From Nemophila menziesii (taxonomy: Eukaryota > Streptophyta > Magnoliopsida > Boraginales > Hydrophyllaceae), in contig JARWIR010000042.1 of NCBI GenBank assembly GCA_029959085.1, forward strand, positions 4,124,544 through 4,188,543: a stretch of DNA of 64,000 bases. The letters run 5' to 3'. Positions within the stretch are counted from its first letter, which is position 1; every line of letters starts with the position of its first letter. Both the position numbers and the translations under genes were made by a program. The notes under the pieces were generated by a model that saw only the letters and a program-made list of their open reading frames with translations, searched no databases and was not told where the DNA came from. Of the stretch, positions 1 to 9,551 are shown piece after piece.

Positions 1-400
1 TAAGTCCATCCTGACCGGGATTAGGTAGAATTTAGAATCCCGGTTAATATATAATGCTCAATTCACCATAAGATTAGAATAACTTAGTTATAGACTCATA
101 TTAGTGACCATAATTTATCTAACTTACATTCATATTTATTTATCTGCATTCTTATTTATTTATTCATATGAGATATATGATTCATCTTATTATATTTTAA
201 TCTAAACATCTAAATTCATCTACGCTTATTTAATACAAGTAGATCTAACAGATTAAATCCCTACGAACGAACTTGACTTATCATTAAAACTTGCAAACGA
301 TTTGTAATACTTTCAGTGAGTTTCTCGTGGTAGACAAGGTTGTGCGTCCTTTATTATTATCTTATTTATATATTTATTTATCACACATTTTCCCTCACCA
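1..400 (+). repeat. 3' portion of a solo LTR-like element (1.5-kb LTR family, copy C)
   Basis: The sequence matches, block by block, the 3' quarter of the four complete family members at 9552-11094, 31266-32839, 43610-45141 and 61329-62851. It shares the 'tagaatttagaatcc' block, the 'aaacttgcaaacgat' block and a terminal TTTATCACAC...CTCACCA ending in CA. The left half lies outside the window, so solo LTR versus 3' LTR cannot be decided. Confidence 0.75.
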
Positions 401-923
401 CCGTGTAATGTCTGTTATTGACCGACATGCTTCACTAATTACATAGCCAAAGAGCTAAATACTTCACATTCGAAGAGGCAAATTTACCCATACAGGGGTT
501 TATATTACTTTAGGATAGCTCCTAGGTCCACCCGATAGGGGGATAGGAGATATTAGAGTCCCGACTAATATAGAAATATCAATTCTGCCCTTAACGAAAG
601 CATTAATTACGTACGTTTAGGTGATTCCCTAGTGAGACTCAAGTATAGCTCATATCTGCGTCTTAATCCTTTAGTATTTATTTTCAGTAAATTGGTGTTG
701 TGCGTCTAGTAGTTTAATAACTCAAAACCAAACAAATATATTTTATCTTTTATTTTCTGTATTAGCAGTTAGTATTACTTATCTATTGAACACTTGAGTT
801 ATACCATTCCAATCCCTGAGAACGAATCCCGGTTTATCGAAGTATTACTTGGACAACCGAGCACTTGCGGTATTGTGGTTCCTATTTATTGCATTATTTT
901 ATAACACCCCAGAACCCACCACT
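401..923 (+). repeat. 3' part of an older, diverged relative of the same LTR family
   Basis: This stretch repeats the order of landmarks of the 3' third of the 1.5-kb LTR family: a 'gagaacgaatcccggttta' block, a TTTATaACACCCC block and a terminal CCCACCA at about 917-923. It lies immediately 3' of copy C. This suggests copy C inserted into an older, related LTR, with the older left part outside the window. Divergence is high, so the call rests on pattern rather than alignment. Confidence 0.45.
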
Positions 924-2185
924 ACTCTAGCCTACGACTCAAAAACAAATTTAGAGAAAAAGAGAGCTGAGAGCTTTTCTGGTCTTTGTCATTCTGGTGG
1001 TGTGCGACATCAACCTCTTACATAGAAGTTAGGAAGCTTCAAAATCGTTCACATTAACTACAACCATAAAGCATAAAACGTTTGTCATAAAGCCAAAAAA
1101 TATTTCCAATCTCCTTTGATTCCTGAGATGAACTTGGTTTCTTCTCTTCAGCAAGGGGAGAACATATCTGGACAAGGCTTGTAAATTTTGTATCATTAGA
1201 GCCATAAGTGTGTGAGTTTCAGTTTGTTGAGGATGAGAACATTCATGTTGAGCGTTTATTGCCGGTGAAGACGACCGACAACTCTTCGAACATGTACGGG
1301 TAGACTCAATCCTACCTCGATAAATACCCATTCTCAGAATATGTTTTACTTGTATTTATTAACTCCCCAATACTCTCTAGCTCTCCACGACCACGCTGTT
1401 ACCGGTGCAAAGACGTGTGGTGTTGGTACTGGTGCACGTTGTGGGGTAATGTCCCTTACTCTTCATTTCTAGAATTTTTACCCTTTCGAAAGATATAGAG
1501 AAAAAAATAATATAAACTAATATTTTTTTCTCCTCCACTTTTTGTGGAACAAAATAAACTCTTGGTATATTTTATTTCCAAGAATATGAAATTAAATAAA
1601 AAACTTTGGGTTTTTCTTTTAATTTTGAACAATGTCTTTATTTTGTGAAACGTCAAATGTTTTGGACACAAAAGCACAAGAAATATGAAAAGGTTGCTAG
1701 ATACCGGTGGGTTTGACTTCAACAAAGTCATAAATTCTTATGAAGGTTTTCAAAAACAACACTCCCATCAGAAACAAAATTTTATTATAATATTATTAAG
1801 AGTATTTATAATTTTGTCAAATTTTTTAATCCTACTTTCTCTCTTATAAGAAGAATTTGAAACCAAGATCTTGTTTGGATTGCTAAACAACGGTTGTGGA
1901 ACAAAATATTTGACAACCGGTTTGTCTATTTGGTTAATCTAGATAATTGAAAGCATGATGTTAGACAATCCGTCCTCCGGGATAGGATAAAAACTCCGCC
2001 ATACTATATTTATAATATGTTCTTTTGAAAAGAATAAAAATTAGACAGACAAATAAGCTACCAGCGTCGGAACAAAAAAAAACTACCAGCGGCGGAGTCA
2101 ACTTGTTGTTAGATGGGTCTATGGCCTTTCCGATTTTTCAAAAATAAATAATAAATAACTATCTTAAAAAAAGTATACATAATAA
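924..2185. other. Gene-free AT-rich stretch
   Basis: Only short, frame-shifted open stretches are present, with no recognisable domain. An earlier fragment around 1029-1331 has no family resemblance I can name. I see no terminal repeats. Confidence 0.4.
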
Positions 2186-2329
2186 GATTATTACCCAAAG
2201 GGTCTTGAAAACACCACCTCGTGACCTAACAAGACCGGCTCTATAGCCTCTTCTTACTAAAAGCCACAAACTAATTTTAACACTATAAGTCAAAAAACCA
2301 ATTACCTTCTTACCCTCTTTTGTTTTTTA

Positions 2330-3150
2330 TTTACCTATATATACTATCTTTAATCAAATAAAAATCAAAATCCAAAACACGCTCAATCTCTCCTTTCTCC
2401 TCTCTCATCTCTCATCTCTCATCTCTCATCCCTTTCTCTCTCTTTGAAGTTCAATCCTCTCCTCCGAAAATCTGTGGAGCTCAAAATTAGGGTTTGAGTT
2501 CCGGCAATGAAGCCGGATTTGTGACGAAGTTCCGACAATAGAAGTGAAACAACTGCTTATTGAAGAACAACACCCATATGGGTCTTCTAAATTAGATCCG
2601 CCTAAGGTTTTAGAAGTGTTGAATGGCAGCGAAGATGGGTTTCTTTCAAACCCAGAAAAGAGAACTGAATCTCCAAACATTTCTGTAACGCTAGGAGAAG
2701 AAGACACATAAAACTCTATAGTTGCTGCGATTCTAATATTTTTAGTGATGCCGATGAAGAAGCTAACTCCAAATCACAGCCCATAAGTCCAAATCGTGAT
2801 GAAGATGCTGGTTCTTTTCAAGCCCTAAAACTGCAGCTCCTACATCATAACCGTGAGGAAGAATTGCAGGCTGCAAACTTTGTTAATGAAGGTAATAATA
2901 GCTTGAATTGCACATCTTCATTAAATAAATGTTTTGGAAACGATTTATTAGTTAATTTTGCTAGTACAAATCTGGCGTCAATGGAACTTTTGCGCTCAGG
3001 ACTTTTACGCTCAGAACTGTTGGCGATTACAAATCTGGTGTTAATAGAACTTTTACGCTCAGAACTTTTGTGCTCAGAAGTTTCTAGAAGGCTGCGCTCA
3101 GAAGTTTCTAGAAGGCTGTGCTCAGAAGTTTCCACATCGTTAAGCTAGAT
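2330..3150 (+). pseudogene. Captured or decayed host-gene 5' leader and N-terminal fragment (unidentified)
   Basis: A TATA-like string (TATATATACTATC, about 2336) is followed by a CT-rich leader with four copies of 'tctcatc' (2400-2432), an 'attagggtttgag' block typical of plant 5' UTRs, and then coding-like sequence. On the plus strand, 2540-2710 reads as an acidic serine-rich stretch. After a frame change, 2725-2920 reads through 'CCDSNIFSDADEEANSK' and 'QLLHHNREEELQAANF'. The first in-frame ATG (2507) hits a stop after a few codons, so no intact protein is possible. The style is that of a real host gene start rather than a transposon protein, but I do not recognise the family. It could be a gene fragment carried by a MULE; the outer borders near 2186 and 3855 share only a short ATTACCCAA inverted match, which is weak support. 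Confidence 0.4.
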
Positions 3151-3575
3151 TAGATTACTTTTTTTTTCTAGAATTGTAATAGATTTGTGTTAGATTAGAT
3201 TAATTTTTTTCCAGAATTGTCGTGAAATGTCGGATTTGTGTTTTGCTCAAAATTTTTGTTAAATGCTCAGAAGTTTTGTGGTGATGTTGATTTTTTGTGT
3301 TGAATCAGAAAATTATTTAAACTCAATAACTTTTGTATAAATGCTCAGCAGTTTACTGATTATACGAGAAATGCTCAGGAAGTTTACTGATTATACGAGA
3401 AACGCTCAGCAAGTTACTGAGCATGCCCAATACCCCATGCTCAGAACTATTTTCTACGCTCAGAACTATTTTCCACGCTCAGAACTATTTTTCAGACTCA
3501 GAACTTTTTTCCAGACTCAGAACTATTTTCCAGACTCAGAACTTTGTCCACGCTCAGAACTTTTTCCGGCAGTGG
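2985..3575 (+). repeat. CTCAGAA minisatellite arrays
   Basis: Two clusters of a degenerate repeat built on CGCTCAGAA. At 2992-3130 the units include GCTCAGAAGTTTCTAGAAGG. At 3340-3570 the unit is about 19 bp, of the form CGCTCAGAACTATTTTCCA, in seven or more copies. Because the unit is not a multiple of three, several frames stay open and give low-complexity ORFs that are not evidence of a gene. Confidence 0.8.
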
Positions 3576-3899
3576 CCAGCGGTGGTCGGCGGTGATCGGT
3601 GGTTGTGGTCGGAGCTGGAAATTATTTGATAATTAATGAAGAAGGAGAGAGAAAAATGATAATGGAGGAGAGAGATTAATGGTAATGGAGGAGAAAGTGT
3701 AATGATAGTGGAGGAGAGAGAAATCTATTTTTTTGTCTTATATACATTATAAGGGTAGTTATGACATTGAACATCTTATTGGTCTCTAAGTAGGAGAGAT
3801 GAATCACTTAGTTCCTATATGGCACATTGATTCTCCTCGAGTCTCCTTGGGTAATTGACCCATAAGTAATTAATCCTCAATTTTTTTGAAAATCTCTAT

Positions 3900-4255
3900 T
3901 TGACACACACCCCCCACCCTCCTCCTTCCCCTTAACTTTTAAAATTTATTTTATTACTTTAAATTATTATTTTATAGAATTTTTTTTAATTATTTTACAA
4001 CAAGATATATATTATTTTGTATATAAAAAAAGAACTTATAGGATAATTAAAAAAAATTAATATCGAGACTTATATTGTAATATTCTTTACACAATACAGG
4101 GATTCATATGGAAGTTTTGCATAATATAAGGACTTTTTTCTAGTTTTTGCATAATATATAGACTTATAATTATATACGGCGGGAAAAAAAATTCCATGAT
4201 CGTTGCCCCTGAACTTTTTGGCCTGCCCTAACAAAATTTTCCGACTCCGTTCCTG
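3900..4255 (-). mobile_element. Degenerate hAT-type MITE (GGGGCGGAGCC family), inverted copy
   Basis: The right end (about 4203-4255) reads, as reverse complement, CAGGAACGGAGTCGG followed by the AAAATTTTGTTAGGGC and CAGGGGCAACG blocks seen at the start of the complete element at 20692-21165. The interior shares the 'gcataatata...gactt' blocks. The left end is eroded and no target duplication is visible. Confidence 0.6.
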
Positions 4256-5069
4256 TGAGCTACCTTCTAATTTTCTAGAAAGTATATCTGCCTAGCACAT
4301 TGATTCAAAATAAGAAAAATTTCCTCACGGATACCTATCATTACAAAATTTGGACAAATAAATGCTCAAGTTTTCAAAAATAACAAATGGATACCCAAAT
4401 TCACCTTTTTAGTCTTCCGTTAGCACCCACCATTACTTTTGACGTTAAATGCCACGTGACTTTTTTTTTGTTTTTTGTAAATATCAGTTGCTTTAGGGAT
4501 AATTTAGTATTTTCTTCCTATCTATTAGATAAACACGTGTGTAAATTTGGACATTTATTTGTCAAATTTTGAAACACTTGGTACTAACGAAAGTGCGACG
4601 CAAAATTGTCACATGACAGTTATCGTCAAAAGTAAAGATCAATATTAACAAAACATATAAAATAAAATCTTAATATTTACCATTATTTATTTTAAACTTG
4701 GATACTGTTAAATTTTGAAACATGTATTGGCGAAAAATGACAATTCCTTATTTCTTTTTTCTGTTCGAAAGCATATACAGAATAATATATTTTTTTTTTG
4801 ACGGGTACAGAATAATATTATTAGATTAGATATTTGTTCGTAAGAAGACAATTCCCACTTACCTACTACGGACATTTTGGTAGGTGGCAAATCACAGTGA
4901 TCGACCAAAAAAAAAAAAAAAAAAAAAACAGCGAGACATCATGTTCTGCACTGAGTTTCAAAATATATATATATAGTTTAATCGAAATAATTTCCTTATT
5001 TGGACAACATTACAGGACTACAGGAGATGATTGAAAGATACTTTGATTTATTATTGTCCATAATCTATT

Positions 5070-5804
5070 TTTTTTTTAGATGGGTAAGAAAGTTAAACTA
5101 TTACACGGTAAAACTACAAATTAACCTATGCCTATTTTGGAGAAGTGAATCTTAAGAATGTCCATATTCACATAGTTTTCCGCTGCCCTGTGTCTGACTT
5201 CTTTCGCTAGAAGATCTGGTGTTGAATCTACATGGAATGTGTTTAAAGAAAACTGGACCGGACTCCCGAGCTAGTTGTCTGGTGTAATTAATCCACGGTC
5301 TGAGCTCCCATATAGCCACCGACACTTGCTATATACCTCGAATAAGGTCGAGGTTATTAGAGAAAATTGTTTTCTCCTTGTTCGGCCATCTTTTACCAAT
5401 ATCGAGAGCTGTAATTATAGCCTGTACCTCACCGGTGGTACTATTGTTGCATTTTGCCGTAGTTTTGTGTTTAATTCGCGACCCGTCGGTTTTATTGTGT
5501 TGTACAACTCCAATTCCAGTATGAAATGCGCTTGCGTGAAGGAGGCGTCACATGTGAATGCAATTTCTGTATTGAATTCGAGATTTGAATTATAGTCGTC
5601 AATGTGTTACAGTGTTCTGGTTGAGCATAACCTTTTTCAAACCAGTCACTCCCGAAGTGTTCTTGAATATTGATAGTGGTAGTCCGAATTATCTCGGTAG
5701 AATCTATTTCATAAGTTGAATGTCGACTTCGCCTCATAAGTAACAGATACGAGATGACAACTTCCTTTTTCCATCCTCCCGTAGTAAAACTTTCCACCAT
5801 ATTC
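5070..5804 (-). pseudogene. LINE relic: RNase H-like 3' part (continues across the insert to 7996)
   Basis: On the minus strand the sequence reads 'GDWILNMVESF', then an RNase H-like block with 'TGEVQAIITALDIGK' and 'NLDLIRGI', the usual C-terminal domain of plant L1-type LINEs. A T-run at about 5071-5080 on the plus strand would be the LINE A-tail. Stops and frame changes are present. The reading frame 'EIGDWILNMV' is restored only when 5820-7980 and one copy of the 15-bp duplication are removed, which shows that this and 7996-8530 were one LINE. Confidence 0.65.
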
Positions 5805-5819
5805 AATATCCAATCCCCA
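5805..5819. repeat. 15-bp target-site duplication, left copy
   Basis: AATATCCAATCCCCA occurs here and again, without mismatch, at 7981-7995, directly bracketing the 2161-bp insert. Confidence 0.93.
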
Positions 5820-6021
5820 GGCTGAGCTGAGGAAGGTTTGAGAGAGGACTTTCTCGACTCTCTCTCAACCTTATCCATACCACCGCATTAACAATCATCA
5901 TCAAATCCAAGCAAATCTGTCCAATTCATCAACAATAATCTCTTTCAATCATCAATAGTAAAATTGAATCTTGATTAAGTTACCAGGGAATAAATAAACA
6001 AGACCCAAGAAGTTCAGAGAG

Positions 6022-6924
6022 ATGAACGAATCCTCAGATGGATTACCTAAAGAATTATATAGCAAAGATTCTCGATTGAACATGGATTACAGTGAGAGGT
6101 TAACGAGTTATTCATTCAACAATATGAGGGAGACATACTCGAAACTACAAGTGGAGTTTACCATAAAATTTCATGAGAAACAAGGCAGAGCGGGAGGTGA
6201 GTTACAACAGCATCACAACAGGATCGAGGATGGAGAAAGACAAAAACAAAGGGGGAGGATGAAGAATATGGAGTATAATCAAGCTACATATACAGGAAAT
6301 CAGCTAATCATAAAACAAGAACCAACAAGTCTCGAAGGGAAACATAACTTATCTGATGGTTTACCTAAAGAATCTGATAATAAAGTATCTCGAAGCAACA
6401 AGGATTACAAGGAGAAGCGCAAGAATCAATTTTTCAACAAAACGAGGAGGATGACATACTCTAATAACCAAGTGGAACTTTCAAGTGCCGAGATGCAGCA
6501 TCAACACATGAGGAACGTTCAAAAAGAAAGAAGAAATAAGAAGAGGATGAAGAAGGAAATGAAATATGAACCAATAGCAGGTACAGAACCATCAGATGGG
6601 GGTTGGAAATGGAACATAGAAGACATGTTCTCCAATAGTGTTTACAATATTTATTGTACAAAGGAAAGGTTTAGTTCTCGAGTCTATGATGCAGATAGTA
6701 CCGTTTGGATAAAAAAATACAGTAAAGTACTAAATTGGAATATGAGTAATCACAAAGTCACAAAAATAGAAGAAGATGAGGTTTTTCAGTTGCAAGATAA
6801 TAATAGCAGAAGAAGGATACATGACACAAGTAAGTTTTTCTCTCGAATTTGTTTAGTTATGGCGCACAGTATATATGATCGATATAAAGGAAAGGTAGAA
6901 GCGGCTGCTATCGGGTATCTATAG
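6022..6924 (+). CDS. Open frame 1 of the retroposed element; unidentified 300-residue basic protein
   Basis: A 300-codon frame starts at the ATG at 6022, about 200 bp from the 5' end of the retroposed unit. I do not recognise the protein. It is rich in K, R, E, N and Q and lacks membrane segments. It carries an internal repeat: SSDGLPKE at residues 4-11 and LSDGLPKE at 110-117, each followed at similar spacing by a D-Y-[SK]-E-[RK] stretch and by a block ending in TYS..QVE, plus a shorter third SDGGWKW at 191-197. It ends at 6924, overlapping by 37 nt the open stretch of the second frame (6888-7946, -1 relative). The overlap could reflect one ancestral frame broken by an indel, or chance in stop-poor purine-rich DNA. 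The internal protein repeat favours former coding. No RNA-binding, zinc-knuckle or reverse-transcriptase motif is visible. Confidence 0.4.
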   Translation: MNESSDGLPKELYSKDSRLNMDYSERLTSYSFNNMRETYSKLQVEFTIKFHEKQGRAGGELQQHHNRIEDGERQKQRGRMKNMEYNQATYTGNQLIIKQEPTSLEGKHNLSDGLPKESDNKVSRSNKDYKEKRKNQFFNKTRRMTYSNNQVELSSAEMQHQHMRNVQKERRNKKRMKKEMKYEPIAGTEPSDGGWKWNIEDMFSNSVYNIYCTKERFSSRVYDADSTVWIKKYSKVLNWNMSNHKVTKIEEDEVFQLQDNNSRRRIHDTSKFFSRICLVMAHSIYDRYKGKVEAAAIGYL

Positions 6925-7946
6925 GAAAGAAGATATCAATTGGGGTGATACACCAGAGGAGACTTACCTGGATAAATGAGGATAAGAATGCACAGCCATG
7001 GAGGAATGATTTGGGGAAACTGAAGGGAAGAAATTGGAGAAAGGGTTTTTCAGACATGGCGGATAGGAGGCAGGGGTGGAGAATTATTACGGAGAAGAAG
7101 AAAGATGGGAATGGGAATGGGTGGGCTTGTTGGGCCAAGAAAGGAGATAAGTACTATTGGGGTGATTGGGCTCACAAAAGGAAAAAAGAAAGTAGCCCTA
7201 GTCTTGAAAAAAAAGCTACTTATAGAAATGATATGGGTTGGGTTAGGAATATTTATTTGAGTTGGGTTATATTTAATAAAAAGGGTGGAATTTGGAGTAA
7301 GGAAAAAGTGGGTAACTTATATAAGAATAGCATAGCATGTGGTTTTATCACTTTTAAGGTCATATCGAAGAGACAGTTTATGAATAAACAAGGACAATTA
7401 TTGGAGAAAGAGTGTGTGGAAAATAAGTTTGAACTGAAGAGACATCTGAACTCGGTTTCGTTCTATTTTGGGATATATTGTTGGATACGGATTATGGTAA
7501 ACCAAGATACTTTTGACATCAAATACAAGTACAACCCTTGGGTTGTCTTCTTCTCCGTGGTTCAAACCCAGATTTGGGTATTGGTTATCTGGGAGGACTT
7601 GTGGTGTTTTACACTACGACAAGTCATGGTTAGCTCCGCTATTGTGATTATGTACCTCCTGGTTCTTGGAATTTGTAAGTATGGTGTTAGTGTTGGTGTT
7701 GGTCTTTTCACGGAGGTTAGGAGAGGCGAGACGGGTTTTGTGCTTGATGATGGTTCACGTTGGAGGACTAATAACACTTGTGATCTACGAACGAATAGGT
7801 TTTATATCTCGACGACTAGCATATCTTGCAATATTGGATGGCTACAATGGAATAAGTGGATGATAAGGGTTTCGATGGGTAGTCTGGAAAATGTTTGCTA
7901 TGTACATATTGTTTTATTCGATAATCACTGTAATAACTTAGTTTAA
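6888..7946 (+). CDS. Open frame 2 of the retroposed element; unidentified, start uncertain
   Basis: This frame is open from just after a stop at 6885-6887 to a stop ending at 7946, about 350 codons, and lies -1 relative to open frame 1. It has no good ATG near its beginning (6945 is GTG), so it would have to be read by frameshift from frame 1 or be a decayed continuation of it. The N-terminal third is basic and Trp/Lys/Gly-rich ('GNGNGWACWAKKGDKYYWG'). The later part is hydrophobic with a possible membrane-like stretch (SSAIVIMYLLVLGI). It runs to within 30 bp of the A-tail, leaving almost no 3' UTR. I recognise no family, and it may be non-coding. Confidence 0.25.
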   Translation, partial: RKGRSGCYRVSIGKKISIGVIHQRRLTWINEDKNAQPWRNDLGKLKGRNWRKGFSDMADRRQGWRIITEKKKDGNGNGWACWAKKGDKYYWGDWAHKRKKESSPSLEKKATYRNDMGWVRNIYLSWVIFNKKGGIWSKEKVGNLYKNSIACGFITFKVISKRQFMNKQGQLLEKECVENKFELKRHLNSVSFYFGIYCWIRIMVNQDTFDIKYKYNPWVVFFSVVQTQIWVLVIWEDLWCFTLRQVMVSSAIVIMYLLVLGICKYGVSVGVGLFTEVRRGETGFVLDDGSRWRTNNTCDLRTNRFYISTTSISCNIGWLQWNKWMIRVSMGSLENVCYVHIVLFDNHCNNLV

Positions 7947-7980
7947 AAGTAATAAAACGTGGAATTTCGACCAAAAAAAA

Positions 7981-7995
7981 AATATCCAATCCCCA
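7981..7995. repeat. 15-bp target-site duplication, right copy
   Basis: Identical to 5805-5819 and directly follows the A-run of the insert. Confidence 0.93.
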
Positions 7996-8530
7996 ATTTC
8001 TGGCACCATTTGTGCAATATGGATTTGTAGTGCTGAGCCTGCCCAAATGCGTTTTGACAACCCACAGGTAAGCAGCAGGTGTTCAACTGTTTCCTGTTCC
8101 GCGCAAAACCATCGACAACTACTTTGTATGTCACACTTTCTTTTTTCAAGTTTTGTACCTGTTGGGATAGCATTATTGCAGGCTTTCCAATTAAATATTC
8201 TAACCTTTTTCGGGACGTTTGACCACCATATTGTCTTCCAGAGGATACCTCTGTCGGTAAACCAGCTGATTGGTGCGGTGCTTCATAAATATCATGATAT
8301 GTGAGAACTTTATACCCTGTTTTCGTCACATAATCGCCGTGTGTTGCATGTGGCCAAATAAATTCGTCTGGGTTTCAGTCGGGAAGACTTTCTCTCTAAG
8401 TATGACGGGAATGATAGGAGTGGGAAAAAGATCATTTAGCAACCCCGTATTCCAGTTTGTAGTATCCTTGATCCATAGTTCATTTAGAGCATAATATATT
8501 GAAATGGATAGTTTCAATATATTATAAATT
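7996..8530 (-). pseudogene. LINE relic: post-RT region and zf-RVT domain
   Basis: Minus-strand translation gives, in two frames, the classic plant LINE region downstream of the RT: 'W..GLLNDLFPTPIIPVIL' (near 8450), then 'KTGYKVL' (8300). The zf-RVT block follows, with 'RIFNWKACNNA', 'KRKCDIQSSC..WFCAEQETVEHLLLTC' and 'KRIWAG' (8040-8230). Its downstream RNase H part lies at 5070-5804 beyond the 2.16-kb insert. Several frame changes show it is dead. Confidence 0.7.
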
Positions 8531-8539
8531 TAACCAACC

Positions 8540-9540
8540 TTGTTATCTGAAATATATGTTAGCTAAAAACTCCTGTTTGGTAACCTAGTCATCTGTCTTA
8601 TTGATACTTTAGAAATAGAAACAATAATAAGATGTGATAGTTCTGTTACACCATAAATATTACAAATGACATTGTTAATAAGGTTACAATTAATCATCTG
8701 GTTGGTAGAGAGCGGGTGCATAATTTTTTTAACATCATTTTTTATAATAACTCTTTTAGAGTGATAGTCATTGGCTATTTTAGTAGTTTTCAAAACCATA
8801 ATTGGTTCCGCCTCAAAAACCGAATCTACACCGATTTTTTAAACTTTTTTCTGTTACAAATTATTCATTAAAATTTCTAACTATGCACGCAACTGCAGCT
8901 CCTTTATCTAGAAAAAATTACATCATGATTCATTTTATAAAAGTTACCTGGTGATTTTTTCTATTTTTTTTTTTTTTTTTGGACAGGGTGATTTTTTCTA
9001 TTGATCTTTAAATTTAGTACCTTTATTAGTCATATTAGCATTTATATTATTATCACTATTAACATTAATATTTGTTTGTTTTTTCTATTTATAAAATTTA
9101 TATTATCAGCGCTTGAAATTTTATAATATTTTTTCCATGCATATGTTGTTTGTATTCTTGTATTAACCGGGTTACATTTTTTATTAATGTAAATAAAATT
9201 ATTTCTACGTTTTCATATATGCCAAATAGTGTTACATATGAGTTCAAGTGTTCTATTTTCTTTATCGAATATTTTTAATATAACATTAATTTGAATGAGT
9301 AGTCACTGCTCTATTTTTATTTTTGCTCTAAACGCTTGTATTAATAAAGAGAAACTATTACAATTACTTAGCCAATCCCAGAAGGGGATGCATCTAGCCT
9401 TAAAAAAATTTCTAATGGTGCAGGAATTGGATTTAGAATCTCAAAAAAATTGCGGCATATTTTTGCACATCCAATCCGCAACCATGTTTTTTCTCACGCG
9501 AAGCAAATGAGAACTTAGGGTTACAATAACCAACAATAAA
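8540..9540 (-). pseudogene. Second minus-strand LINE relic, weak
   Basis: Around 9180-9290 the minus strand reads 'LELICNTIWHI*KRRNNFIYINKK', matching the 'W.IWK.RN..F' linker between the zf-RVT and RNase H domains of plant LINEs. The flanking 8540-9180 and 9290-9540 have no clearer domain and many stops. It may be the same LINE copy rearranged, or an independent 5'-truncated copy. Confidence 0.4.
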
Positions 9541-9551
9541 ATAAATACTAC

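Larger units (their letters stand above)
5820..7980 (+). mobile_element. 2.16-kb retroposed element of unknown family, inserted in a LINE
   Basis: The insert is bounded by exact 15-bp direct repeats (5805-5819 and 7981-7995) and ends in an A-run at 7973-7980. These are the hallmarks of target-primed reverse transcription. It starts GGCTGAGCTGAGG and lies opposite to the LINE it interrupts. It encodes no reverse transcriptase or endonuclease that I can recognise, so it was presumably mobilised in trans by LINE machinery. It is purine-rich on the plus strand and holds two long overlapping open frames (6022-6924 and 6888-7946). It could be a retrocopy of a spliced host transcript, a non-autonomous LINE derivative, or an unusually long SINE-like unit. 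Confidence 0.85.

Noticed and set aside
3341..3629. Repeat protein encoded by the CTCAGAA array
   Set aside because: The unit length is not a multiple of three and two frames are open at once; openness follows from the repeat composition.
2186..3860. Complete Pack-MULE with terminal inverted repeats
   Set aside because: Only about 9-12 bp (ATTACCCAA) match between the proposed ends and no 9-bp target duplication was found.
4330..4580. MITE with inverted ends AAAATTTGACAAATAAATG
   Set aside because: A 20-bp inverted match exists (about 4346 and 4536), but no target duplication or second copy was seen; AT-rich sequence can produce this by chance.
5275..5595. 106-codon plus-strand open frame
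   Set aside because: It is the shadow of the RNase H-like block of the minus-strand LINE relic.
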